From Carpediemonas membranifera (taxonomy: Eukaryota > Fornicata), in assembly GCA_019828565.1 (NCBI GenBank), contig JAHDYR010000033.1:62001-126000 (forward strand): a DNA stretch of 64,000 nucleotides. Reading direction: 5' to 3'. Below the pieces are notes generated by a model, which was given only the letters and a program-made list of their open reading frames with translations, was not told the origin of the DNA and did not search any database. Both the position numbers and the translations under genes were made by a program. Shown piece by piece: positions 10,725 through 19,609 of this stretch (its first letter is position 1; each line of letters begins with the position of its first letter).

Positions 10725-11327
10725 TTCGCCAGAAGCACTTCGCCCGCTGCGGCCAACAGTTGGCTCGGGAGTTGCGGTCGCCACCATCCCATCGCCACCC
10801 CCATTCGCCTGAAAGTCTTCTACGGGAGCTCGGGATTCACCACGCCTGCTGGTATGTTCATTCCTTGCGCGCCATATCGAAAGTTCGCGAGAGAGATAGT
10901 TCCCCTTCTCAAGGGGTATAACATTGTCGTCGATCTTAACATGGTTAACGAGGATCGCACCACCGTCGTCTGCCCTCACTGCCACGCCCCCTACAAGCGA
11001 GTTCGTCCGCGTGATGACCAGCACGTTCACCCACATCGTGTGATGCTCTGCGAATATCCACAGTGCCGTGGTGCTCAGTGGCGCGCAACAGTTCCTGATG
11101 CTCTGAATGTTGATCATCGGGACAAGAGTGCTGCAGAGAACATCCTGTGGCGTTCTCTTGCCACGGAAGATGAGCTCAGTGGCTCTCCGTTCAGTCGCAC
11201 ATCCCACGTCTTCAAACTTCATTCCAGTATCATCAATTGGCTAACCGCCAACATTCGTCTACGGACGGATGATGTTGTGCAGTTTGGCACTTTGATCGTT
11301 CCTTTCAGGCCCAGTCTGGGAGGTTCG
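10725..11327 (+). pseudogene. Fanzor-like OMEGA nuclease relic B (RuvC-II to Zn-ribbon C terminus)
   Basis: One frame upstream reads RQKHFARCGQQLARELRS, matching relic A. After a shift, another frame reads RLKVFYGSSGFTTPAG, then VVDLNMVNEDRTTVVCPHCH, then CEYPQCRG and NVDHRDKSAAENIL. This is the order found at the end of TnpB/Fanzor proteins: YG-s-f strand, (D/N)E-x-R-T-T, a CxxC...CxxxxC zinc ribbon, and the R-D-x-x-A-A-x-N-I helix carrying the last catalytic aspartate. No intact 5' half is joined to it. It could be the distal half of the same ancestral gene as relic A, split by 9187-10526, or a second copy. The frame stays open to 11396, overlapping the next gene's 5' end, but domain homology ends near 11165. 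Confidence 0.72.
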
Positions 11328-11354
11328 AACAATGTGTTTTATACTGCGCAACAC
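11328..11354 (+). repeat. Direct repeat B2, just before the next gene's ATG
   Basis: AACAATGTGTTTTATACTGC then GCAACAC. It ends 10 bp before ATG 11365, so this copy may be part of that gene's 5' UTR or promoter. Confidence 0.75.
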
Positions 11355-11364
11355 CTCCAAAGAG

Positions 11365-11757
11365 ATGGGCTCGAATACCAGCAAGCCAGCTGCTGACGCC
11401 GCTAAAAACAAAGCTAGACCTACGATGGAGGTTCTTGAAAATCCTCCGAAGCCTGATACTGTTAACGAGTGCTCAGTTTCGTATGTAGCGACAATTCGTT
11501 GATTACTCAGCGAGGAAGATTTCGGCAACGCTATTTTCAACCAGTTTAAGAATAACAGCAACGAGCAAGAGTTCAGCTATCTCGCCAAGACGATCACGAC
11601 TCTTGTCTTTAAGAAATCAATCCTCTCCCAGCCCAACGCCCGACTCGACACCAAGCGCCACCTGTCATGGCTCGACAAGGCCAAGATCAGGCACGGCGTG
11701 GCCATGTACGGTCTTGTCCGCGAGTCCGTCGAGGAGGCCTTCCCTCGCCCCTCTTGA
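11365..11757 (+). CDS. Small protein with N-myristoylation-type start, two exons
   Basis: I do not recognise the family. Exon 1 (11365-11480) starts MGSNTSKPAADAA, which fits the G-x-x-x-S/T myristoylation consensus (Gly2, Ser6). A 30-nt intron (11481-11510, GTATGT...GATTACTCAG) joins it in frame to exon 2 (11511-11757), which encodes EEDFGNAIFNQFKNN ... LDTKRHLSWLDKAKIRHGVAMYGLVRE and ends at TGA. The product is 120 aa. Exon 2 has strong C/G-ending codon bias, and the donor fits the GTWYGT rule of the other introns. It lies directly downstream of repeat B2. A membrane-anchored adaptor is possible; no function is claimed. Confidence 0.6.
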
Positions 11758-11903
11758 CGAGCCGAGGACCAGAACCGAAGCTCAGGGGCGACTTGTGGAG
11801 AGGACGGATACATCCGTGTAGACCGGGACCCACGAGGACTTGTAAACAGTGGGGCGAGTTGGAACGCAGGCAAACAATACAACTTTGGACAAACGACGCC
11901 ACA

Positions 11904-14495
11904 ATGCAGGCAAAATACGCGCAGGTATGTTTATTTGTCTGCAATAGCAGTACAGTCATCGATTCCTGCTTATTCAGATCGGAGATCCGCTCGATTATGC
12001 CGTTGGTCTCTTTGCCCAGTTTGACAACGAACAAGACCTGAATACATGCATTATTAGCCATATGCGCACATTAGACACTGTATCAAGGGACCTCAGTGAC
12101 CAAATGCTCTCCAGGATGTCTGATTTTAGTTTGTCCGTCCCCTCACCCTCACACAGTCGATGCCATGGCCGGAATCCGCGTTCTTCAGAACAACACGGCC
12201 GTCGTGCGTATCCTCACTGCCAATTCGCGAAAGATCCTCGGCACTGCCCGGCGGAACCTCGTCGACACGTCTGACGCGGTCGAGGAAAGACACAGGGTCC
12301 TCACAGACCTCGAAGAGACACTCGACCTGGCCAAACGTATCCAGAAGCTGATTGCGGACGTGCAGGAGCTCGAGTCTATCGAGACCTCGGATCTCCCTAA
12401 GGCTCTCGGGATGTGCGAGGCCCTACGCGCCCAGCAGCGGGAGATGACGGGCATCCTGTGCCTCGAGCCGCTGTTCGACAGAGTCATGGCCTCTAGGGAC
12501 AGGATAGACACACAGCTGGTGACATCAACGGGCAACCTTATCGATCACTTCACCTCGGACCTGCTCGAGACACTCGTAGCTGCCCATACCAACGCCGGGC
12601 GCCTGAGCGAGTTTATCAACGAGTACCAGACGTCACTCACACGCCGCCTAGCACGCCAGCCTATCCAGCTGGCGAGCTCGCTGACCCACAACCCCGAGGC
12701 CGTGGGCGACACGCTTGCCGAGACAGTCAAGGGCGTTGCCCCGAAGCACGTGGCCGACCTCATGCTCCTGGTGTGCAGCACCATTGGCGGCCTGGCCCTG
12801 GGCTTCCACGGAGCGATCTCGACCTACTCGACCCTGAAGTCAAGCGAGGTCTACCGTTCGCTGTTCACGTGGCGGTCCTTCATCGTCAGCGCCATCGACA
12901 AGGACCTCTCCTCGGCCATTCTCGCACTCAACCTGAGTCTCGAATTCCCTGAGACCGTGGGAAGGGTCAGCACAACGGTCGACGCCCTGCATCTGATGCT
13001 CTACCGGTCCTTCGGGTACGGCCTCCATTCATCCCTCGCGGCGATGGAGACGGCCTCGGCCTCGGTGATCTCGAAGCTGACAGACGGGCTGGACAAGGCG
13101 ATCCGGGGCTACTTCATCGACCACGGTGCCAGGACGACCAAGTTCGTACCCATCACCAACCCCACGGGATCAGAGTTCACCGGACTCAGGAATGCGCTCG
13201 CACAGTCGCACCCGACCCACCTGGCGCCGTTCCTGGCAACGGACGACCTGCTTCCCATCCCAGAGAACTTGGTCCACCCTGAGAGCTTCCAGATCTTGAA
13301 CGACCACCCACCCAGAGAGGCCGCGAGGTTCTTCATCGAGGCCTGTCTCAACGCCCGGCCCGAGGTCACAGCGATCGACCTGCCGCCCTTCCTGGACGCG
13401 GCCGTGGGCACCGAGGGCGTCCTTGCCATGTGCCACACCCTGTGCAGCATCGCCACCATCGTCGAGTCGAGGCCGCACTCGGTCGTCGTGGCGGACAGAA
13501 GCGTCAAGGCCTTTTTAATCGACGCAGTGGGTCTCATTGCCAAGCGAGCCATCATTGAGATCGGTGGAGAAATTCCAGCCGAGATGGATTCCGGCGTGCC
13601 GGAAATACTCGACGTCCTTGAGTCGGCCCTGCTCCGGTCAACCCCCTCGGTCAACGACAAGAAGCAGCCGCTCATCGTGGACTACATGACTTTCGTCGTC
13701 ACTGTGATCGAGTCCCTCGCCATGCTCTCCGGCACTCTCTCATACATCTCACACCGTCTCTCTGGCGCCCACGCCATTGCCATGGACCCTAATGCACTGA
13801 TCCACCTCTCCACGATCGAGTCCCTCGCCGCTGTCATGCACAGTGCATTGAATGGGACGAGGAAGGTAGTATACAGCCACCTGTCGGTCGTGTGCATGCC
13901 AGACCTGCCCGAGCTCGTCGCCGCCGTGGCTAGCATGAAGTGGGAGCCCCACAGCGACTCAACCGCCACCTCGCCATACGTGTCGAACGCCCTCCAGGAC
14001 GTCGGAAAGCTCGTGGCGTCGGTCGACCAGCTCATGAAGGGCCGCATCCCACCTCAAGCCAGGAAGCTCATCGTTGAGAACGCCGGGGCAGCCATCGTCG
14101 CGGTGCTCATCGACTGCTACAGCAAGGTCCGGAAGTGCAACACCAACGGCCGGTCCCAGATGGCCAGGGACGCGAGACAGCTGACTTCCGGACTGTGCAC
14201 GTTGACCGGTGTTGACTCTGTGCCCGGGGAGGAGGCGCTCGGGGCCTATATCCGGGGCTGGTTCGAGGTTGAAACCGACTTCTTCGTGTGGCTGCACGAG
14301 AAGGGCATGTCAATGTTCACGGCGCCGCAGATCATTGGTCTGCTCAACAGCGTCAAGCTGACGGACGGGTACACGCTGCGGGCAAAGCAGGATTTCACGA
14401 CGCACGTCCGGGAGATGCAGAACCTGGGGCAGCTCAAGGCCGTGCCGCATCCGGCCATTGCCGCGGTTGCAAACATGACTAGGAACAAAAAGTGA
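11904..14495 (+). CDS. VPS50: VPS50/syndetin (CCDC132), EARP tethering complex subunit, three exons
   Basis: The model is exon 1 11904-11924, a 53-nt intron (GTATGT...CTTATTCAG), exon 2 11978-12128, a 28-nt intron (GTTTGT...CCTCACACAG), and exon 3 12157-14495, giving 836 aa. The large exon starts with a helical, coiled-coil-prone region (AVVRILTANSRKILGTARRN, then DLEETLDLAKRIQKLI), as in VPS54/VPS50 N-terminal domains. Near the C terminus DCYSKVRKCNTNGRSQMARD, LGAYIRGWF and DFFVWLHEKG match the GYxxVKKCSNEGRxxMxxD, YIKAYY and Wixeh blocks of VPS50. EARP (VPS50 with VPS51-53) tethers vesicles for endocytic recycling. The first exon is only 7 codons and is the least certain part. Without splicing, the frame would start at an internal ATG (12165) and lose the DYAVGLFAQFDNEQDL segment. 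Confidence 0.8.
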
Positions 14496-14522
14496 GGTAG
14501 GTAGTGTAAATCAGGCCGTTCG

Positions 14523-14870
14523 TTAGCCAGGCCTGGGAGTCAGAAGGGTCTCCGGGGTTGGTGTCACTTGTTGAGCATGCCGGGTCGGCCAGGCCGCGTC
14601 AGGTCTCTCCCTGCAGTGCGCCTCTCGCCTTTGCCGCGATATTCGTCGGTGCGCTGCCGGTTTCTTTTGCTCCCTCGAGCATGTTCTCGAGCGGCAGTCG
14701 GCTGTGTGATTCCTGGTCTGCCGCACGCGAAGCACTTGCCGGGGTTGCGGGCCTTGACGGGGTCCCCACTCCAGTTCCCCCAGCTGTGTGCCTTCTCTTC
14801 TCGGTGCTCCTGCGGTTGTTGCTCACAGATCCTTGGCGTGCCATATTTTTCGTTGATTGTTAGTCGTGAT
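14523..14870 (-). pseudogene. Degenerate zinc-knuckle coding remnant
   Basis: On the minus strand a frame reads ...SWGNWSGDPVKARNPGKCFACGRPG. A one-base shift then continues NHTADCRSRTCSREQKKP. Together these look like a CCHC-type knuckle followed by a basic tail. A TAG interrupts the upstream frame. It may be a retroelement Gag remnant or a later exon of the zinc-knuckle gene at 14972-15121. The sequence TCACACAG occurs at the shift point, so a short intron is an alternative to a frameshift. Confidence 0.35.
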
Positions 14871-14971
14871 GCCGCTGCGGAGAGGAACCACTACTTCCTG
14901 GATAGCTGGGCAGGCAGGACGTTGCTGCCATCTGAGGCCGTCGTCCGAGCATGGGCCATCCTAACCCAGCA

Positions 14972-15121
14972 TTACCGGGGCTTCTCGCTGGAACACTCCC
15001 AGGCCATGTGTCCCAGCTGACCGCAGGCACAGCAGCGCTTCTGGGTCAGGTCCGCACGGCCTTCATCATCCTGGTCTCCGCCGGTCTGGCCCTCCCCGGC
15101 AGGCTGACGTTTGGTGGCCAT
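14972..15121 (-). CDS. Small CCHC zinc-knuckle protein or first exon of one
   Basis: The minus-strand frame from ATG (15121-15119) encodes MATKRQPAGEGQTGG, an acidic linker, then KRCCACGQLGHMAWECSS, a textbook C-x2-C-x4-H-x4-C knuckle that binds single-stranded nucleic acid. It ends at TAA (14974-14972) after 49 aa. The stop sits in CCCCG|GTAATG, so the real gene may splice onward to the second knuckle at about 14700. Codon use is host-like (C/G-ending). Candidates are a CNBP-like RNA-binding protein or a retroelement Gag; not resolved. Confidence 0.5.
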   Translation of the reverse strand: MATKRQPAGEGQTGGDQDDEGRADLTQKRCCACGQLGHMAWECSSEKPR

Positions 15122-15130
15122 CACGGTACG

Positions 15131-15785
15131 TCAGACGGCAAAAATAACTGGCAGAAATGGCGGGCTAAGTCTCATGGGTTCACAGTCAGTATTGTTGATG
15201 AGTATACGCGTGCTGTATCTGTTTTGGACGGTGTGAACGGGTACGGCCGACTCACGAACGTGAATCTCGCACGGTGCCAGGCGCGCAGGGTCCTTACTGA
15301 GCGGGCCGAAGATGAGGGCGAAGGTGCCCAGCAGAAGGAGGAGGAACTTTGCTCGGATGTCGCCCACGTTGCTTTTGTCAAGCTGCGGTAGTGTCGCTGT
15401 CTGATCGGGCGTGAGCAGGTTGAGTATCTCGGACGTGTTCGACACTTCGTGGATACGAGGATCCTCGGGCGTGACAGTGCTGGGCCCGAAGTCCATGCCG
15501 GTGCGGCGAAGGAGGCTCTTGCCCAGCAAGCAGGCGACAGGGAAGGTCGACGATGTGGGCGGAGACCGTAATCGTAGTCGGAACCGGGAAGTGGGGCGCT
15601 TGCATGAGCTGTGTTTCACGCTTGAGCTCCTGGAGTTTCCGTTCGTCCTTGTCGGACGGTCTCCTTGTGTCGGGCTTGTGCTTTTCGATTGCACGGAGGA
15701 GGTAGAATAGACCTGCTATCAGTGACCTGCGACGGGTCAGTTGCGATCTTCTTAAGGACGTCGCAGTCGGACGAATTGCCAACAC
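15131..15785 (-). CDS. Unrecognised minus-strand gene with a frame change near 15520
   Basis: Two overlapping minus-strand frames (15785-15378 and 15694-15131) both show host-like codon bias, in succession. The first reads FYLLRAIEKHKPDTRRPSDK ... VSAHIVDLPCRLLAG. The second reads GKSLLRRTGMDFGPSTVTPE ... IRAKFLLLLLGTFALIFGPL, with one hydrophobic segment. The change requires a +1 shift around 15510-15530. A short intron of 34 or 49 nt is possible, but no consensus donor is present, so a mutation or assembly indel is as likely. I do not recognise the family. Confidence 0.35.
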
Positions 15786-15868
15786 ACATTTTGGACCGTC
15801 ATAGATCCACAGTATCGAGAATTTTACTTTTTTCCTGCAAAACCATCGCGCACAGTACGAATACAGCT

Positions 15869-17353
15869 ATGGCAGCGTTACCACGCTTATTGCCTCGTAA
15901 ATGCAAGGCAATGGTCACGCGAAGCAAAATGTCAGCGACAAGATGCCAAAGGATGCACCTCCGGAGGAGATTGAGCACTTTGTCTGACGAATGGCTTCAC
16001 GCAGCGCTCCTTCTGATCGTAACCCTTTGTATTATGACCAATAACGGCTGTATTGCTGCGGATTGGGAGGAGCAGGCGAAGCTTTCCTTCTCGGACCAGG
16101 GTGATGTTCGCCGCGTTGCTGGCATCGGCATCGACGGCAACACGCTCATCGCCGGCTCCAATATCGGCGATAATATTGACACGTTTTCCGGCGCAGCATT
16201 TGTCTTCGTTCGCAGCGGCGCTTCGTGGCAGCAGGAGGCGTGGCTGAACGGCACCGACGCCGCGACGAGCGACGCCTTTGGATTCAGTACTGACGTCAGC
16301 GGAGACATCGCTATCATCGGTGCGATTGGCGACGACGACAACGGCACCGACTCGGGCACTGCGTACGTCTTCACACGTGACGGGACGTGGAGCCAGACTA
16401 CGAAGCTGTACGGTCCCGACACGACCGAGGGCGACGCTTTCGGGACAGAAGTAGCAATCGATGGCAATTCCATCATTGTGGGAGCGCCCAACAACGCGAA
16501 CGCGACCGGTGCAGCTTACGTCTTCACGATGGACGGCGACTGGGCAATTGAGGGCACTCTCAGAGCTACCGACGCCAACACCTCGGACCTCTTTGGCACG
16601 AGCGTCGACATTGACGGGGACACCGCGGTCGTAGGGGCGGTCCAGGAGGGCGAGACCTTCGCAGGGTCCGCGTACGTCTTTGTGAGAACTAACGGCGTCT
16701 GGTCTCAGCAGGCGAAGCTCACAGCTGACGATGCGGCAGAGGGCGACATGTTTGGGGCATCTGTCGCAATCACCGGGGACCACGTTCTGGTCGGGGCCCC
16801 CGCTGCATCCGTCGACTCCGTCATGTCGGCGGGTGCGGTGTACTATTTCAACAGAACCGACTCAACGTGGAGTCAGTGTGCAAAATTGGTCGCGTCAGAT
16901 AATTCAGCCAACGACAACGCCTATTTTGGGACCTCCGTCGCCGTCGAGGGCTCTGTTGCCGTCGTCGGGGCGTATTGGGCCGATTCGATGGCTGGCGCAG
17001 CGTACACCTTCACGATGAGTGAGAACGGGACGTGGATCCAGCAGGCACGGCTCTCGGCTGCCGATGGCGACGAGAGCACCATGTTCGGGGCCTCTGTCGC
17101 CGTGTCCGGTGGCTATACAGCGGCCATCCAGGCCTTTGGAGACGACAGTCTCGGCGCGGCCTTTGTTTTCCAAGGACCGGGGTCGGCTGAGTCCGGCTCT
17201 ATCACCCACTGGCTCCCGATAGCAATCGCCGCCGCTGCCGTGGGGGCGATGGCCATGGCGGCGACTGTGCTCGGGTTCGGCGGAGTCATCGCGACCCTCC
17301 GGTGGCGGGGTAAGCGTGTGTCGCGTGCAACGAAGCTGTACACCCCTCTGTAA
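15869..17353 (+). CDS. FG-GAP-repeat beta-propeller surface protein, type I membrane
   Basis: About seven repeats of around 55 aa follow one pattern: FGxxVxIxGxxxxVGA, then GxAYVFxxxxxxWxQxAKL (for example DAFGTEVAIDGNSIIVGAPN, then GAAYVFTMDGDW). This is the FG-GAP unit of integrin-alpha-type seven-bladed propellers, with D-rich loops suited to calcium binding. An N-terminal hydrophobic segment (WLHAALLLIVTLCIM) is a signal peptide or anchor, and a C-terminal transmembrane helix (HWLPIAIAAAAVGAMAMAAT, about residues 444-476) is followed by a short basic tail. It should be displayed at the cell surface or in endomembranes. Similar repeat-only proteins are common in bacteria, so transfer is possible. 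The start is uncertain: ATGs at 15869, 15911, 15929 and 15953 are all in frame, and 15953 gives a more usual signal peptide. Confidence 0.75.
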   Translation: MAALPRLLPRKCKAMVTRSKMSATRCQRMHLRRRLSTLSDEWLHAALLLIVTLCIMTNNGCIAADWEEQAKLSFSDQGDVRRVAGIGIDGNTLIAGSNIGDNIDTFSGAAFVFVRSGASWQQEAWLNGTDAATSDAFGFSTDVSGDIAIIGAIGDDDNGTDSGTAYVFTRDGTWSQTTKLYGPDTTEGDAFGTEVAIDGNSIIVGAPNNANATGAAYVFTMDGDWAIEGTLRATDANTSDLFGTSVDIDGDTAVVGAVQEGETFAGSAYVFVRTNGVWSQQAKLTADDAAEGDMFGASVAITGDHVLVGAPAASVDSVMSAGAVYYFNRTDSTWSQCAKLVASDNSANDNAYFGTSVAVEGSVAVVGAYWADSMAGAAYTFTMSENGTWIQQARLSAADGDESTMFGASVAVSGGYTAAIQAFGDDSLGAAFVFQGPGSAESGSITHWLPIAIAAAAVGAMAMAATVLGFGGVIATLRWRGKRVSRATKLYTPL

Positions 17354-17778
17354 AACTAGCGATCAGGCGATGGATGACTGAATTTATCACCACGTACAGA
17401 AGAAGACCTCTTGGAGGTCCAGCGTTATCTGTCGCGGATTTGATGCTTTCTCCACGGTCGCCTCACACTGTCACAGAGGTAGAGTACATCGACATGACGA
17501 TCGATCTGCGCGACATGACGGTGTCATTGCCTCGGCGCAGCCTCTCAGTTGTCACGGCGACGGAATGTGGAAGCAGACCACCAGCATGGGCACTTGGCCC
17601 TGCGGCCCGTTGAGAATCTCTCGCACAAGCAGTTCAGCCAGTAAATTGCGGTCCCGTGGGGGAAGGCGCCTTGCCGGGATGGTTGACTTCACTCAGCTGG
17701 TTGCTTACGCTGGACCGATCGGGGTTGACCGGCGTGCAAGAAGTCATAGCGGCACGATAGCGGCTGCGCGCTGTAAAC

Positions 17779-17798
17779 TGGAGAAGACAGAGAACGGT
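17779..17798 (+). repeat. 20-bp direct repeat (partner 18202-18221)
   Basis: TGGAGAAGACAGAGAACGGT occurs at both places, 423 bp apart and in the same reading frame, bracketing the second DIRS-like fragment. Confidence 0.8.
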
Positions 17799-18201
17799 AT
17801 GTCGACAGTACCAGGCTCCGTATCTCAGACTCCAAGTGCGAGTTGGAGCTGGCGACGAGGATCAATCCGCGGGCTAGACATCGACCTCACAGAGGAGATG
17901 GTCTTCCTACCCATGGACAAACGGGCGAGGCTGGTCGAGACGCTCAGGGGCTTGGCCCGGAAGGGACCGCACGCCTCGGCCCCGCTGGAGCGAACAGCCG
18001 GCAGGGTCGAATTCGCATTCAGCGCGGTCAGGGAAGCCCGCTTCCTCATCGTAGAGACTCACAGATGTCTCAAGGCGACGCAAAGCCAAAGCAAAGAGCA
18101 CTTTGAGAGGGATGCTCACGCAACGCGCTCCCGACGCACCTTTCCGAAGAGGCACGGGCAGACATCAAGACACTCACCCGACTCATCGAGGCCAACATGG
18201 G

Positions 18202-18221
18202 TGGAGAAGACAGAGAACGGT
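18202..18221 (+). repeat. 20-bp direct repeat, second copy
   Basis: Identical to 17779-17798. It lies just upstream of the candidate promoter of the eIF4E-like gene. Confidence 0.8.
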
Positions 18222-18253
18222 TTCTGACACTGACCGCGTGTCACGCGGAACGG

Positions 18254-18264
18254 GTGCAGTTTTA
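18254..18264 (+). promoter_or_regulatory. Candidate core promoter motif of eIF4E (GTGCAGTTTTA)
   Basis: It lies 41 bp before ATG 18306 and matches the recurrent motif of the window. Inference only. Confidence 0.45.
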
Positions 18265-18305
18265 GAATTTCTCGTGAGGCGCCGAAGTTGAAACATCGCT
18301 GTTTG

Positions 18306-19106
18306 ATGACTGAGACACGGCCTGATCTGCGCAATAGTCGCGGTAGCTCTATTTGCTCCCAAGAGGTTGTCGAAAAGCACGATGCCAAGCATAACGAGGA
18401 GAATAGCACCTCTCTGACATCGCAGAAGCTTGAGCACCCATGGGCGCTGTGGACACCTGTGAAGAACGGTGACAACTACTCCAATGTGAAGCGCTTCACC
18501 TTCAAAACCCTCGAGGAGGTTTTCATGCTGCTGAATTCCGAGACCTTCAGGTCCCCCACCGGCTTCTTCTGCCAACCCTTCTTCCTCATGCGGGATACGC
18601 CCGGACACGAGCCTGACTGGGATCTAGAGCCTCTAGCGTTCGGTGGCCGGATCTCGTGCATCACGGTGTGCTCGATCCCGTGCATGATCAAGATATTCAC
18701 GCAGCTCCTTCTCTCCCTGGTCGGGGGGTCGATCCCACACTACTCCAAGGTCCACGGCATCGAGTTCAGCATACGTAAGAAGCCCACTGCCAACAACCCC
18801 GACGCCGTCCGCACGACGCTGCGGCTGTGGCTTCCGTACACATCCCTCGAGGTCGTTGAGGAGATCGGCATGCATACTGCTGGTATCATCGACCGCGTAT
18901 TTGAGTACAAACCAGACACGTGGCCGAGGCCGCAGATCAGCTACGAGCCGTTCGTCGCCTACTACAAGGATGACGAGAAAACGGTCGACGAGTACTACTC
19001 AAAACCGGGTCGGGAGTCGTGGGTGAGGCCGGACGGGCCGGTGACGGTGATGGACAGGGTGGATATCGCTTACAAGGGCCGCAACGTGCGCCGTAACCGC
19101 GAGTAG
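18306..19106 (+). CDS. eIF4E-family mRNA cap-binding protein
   Basis: The protein has 266 aa with a free N-terminal extension. The eIF4E core runs from HPWALWTPVKNGDNYSNV through FKTLEEVFMLLNSE, FFLMRDTPGHEPDWDLE, FGGRISC, the helical segment IKIFTQLLLSLVGG, and IRKKPTANNPDAVRTTLRLW. The Trp of HEPDWDLE corresponds to one cap-stacking Trp (human W102) and is followed by an acidic residue. The other stacking position appears to be Tyr (DNYSNV), as in the 4EHP/eIF4E2 class, so it may be a variant isoform. Family members bind the 7-methylguanosine cap in translation initiation or repression. It is a plus-strand gene lying between two retroelement relics, apparently undamaged. The frame extends to a TTG at 18288; ATG 18306 is chosen. 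Confidence 0.8.
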   Translation: MTETRPDLRNSRGSSICSQEVVEKHDAKHNEENSTSLTSQKLEHPWALWTPVKNGDNYSNVKRFTFKTLEEVFMLLNSETFRSPTGFFCQPFFLMRDTPGHEPDWDLEPLAFGGRISCITVCSIPCMIKIFTQLLLSLVGGSIPHYSKVHGIEFSIRKKPTANNPDAVRTTLRLWLPYTSLEVVEEIGMHTAGIIDRVFEYKPDTWPRPQISYEPFVAYYKDDEKTVDEYYSKPGRESWVRPDGPVTVMDRVDIAYKGRNVRRNRE

Positions 19107-19609
19107 TTAAAAGCTTGGCTTATGTTTGGCTGACATTTATTTATGAGGATATCCACCGGACGTGATGGAGGTACTCAGTGTACAGGACAAATTTATGATG
19201 GCCAGATCGACACTGTTGTCGGCGTACTGGCCGCGCGTTGAGCTCCTCTTCGCGTTGAATTGAGTAGCTCTCTCCAACAGTGATGAGAGGACGAGAGGTT
19301 TGCCGATGTTGGCGTTGGTGACGCAGATGTCGGCTGTGCGGTCTTCAGAGACTGAGTCTGAACTTCCTGACCTGAGTGTGGCGGGTTGGGCAGGTGCGGT
19401 TGCGCTGTTGTCAGGGTTACTCTGCATGGTCCCCGCCCTTCGATGTAGTTAGTCCAGGCTTGTAGATGTAGTTGGCCGTCACTGCTTAAATTTGCTCCAT
19501 CGTAGGCGGCGTGCCAGTGATCAATCGGCCTGTGGAACCCTGATCCACCGTCGGCTACCTCCGTGAACAGGCGGCAGGGGTCAACACATGTACAAAGGCA
19601 TCTTGTGGC
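19107..19609. other. Intergenic, no gene recognised
   Basis: About 500 bp between eIF4E and the recombinase relic. A minus-strand ORF (19137-19427) is Ser/Thr/Ala-rich and without recognisable features. Confidence 0.5.

Larger units (their letters stand above)
17374..18227 (+). pseudogene. DIRS-like retrotransposon reverse-transcriptase relic
   Basis: Two fragments resemble the segment after the RT active site of DIRS/Ngaro-type polymerases, where (L/I)G-x-x-I-D-x-x-x-M-x-x-x-L-P-x-x-K is followed by a helix: VEYIDMTIDLRDMTVSLPRR (17480-17540) and GLDIDLTEEMVFLPMDKRAR then LVETLRGLARKG (17872-17970), continuing ERTAGRVEFAFSAVREARFL. No complete polymerase surrounds them. A tyrosine-recombinase relic 1.5 kb downstream (19610-20248) is consistent with one dead DIRS-like element now straddling eIF4E, or with separate insertions. 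A 20-bp direct repeat brackets the second fragment. Confidence 0.45.

Noticed and set aside
11320-11345. GGTTCGAA as a tRNA T-loop
   Set aside because: No matching acceptor, D or anticodon arms fold around it; the sequence is part of repeat B2.
12840-14313. Several minus-strand ORFs opposite VPS50
   Set aside because: They arise from the GC-rich codon bias of the plus-strand gene and have no domain content.
15510-15530. Programmed +1 frameshift in the minus-strand gene at 15.1-15.8 kb
   Set aside because: No slippery sequence or downstream structure is evident; an intron, mutation or indel is simpler.
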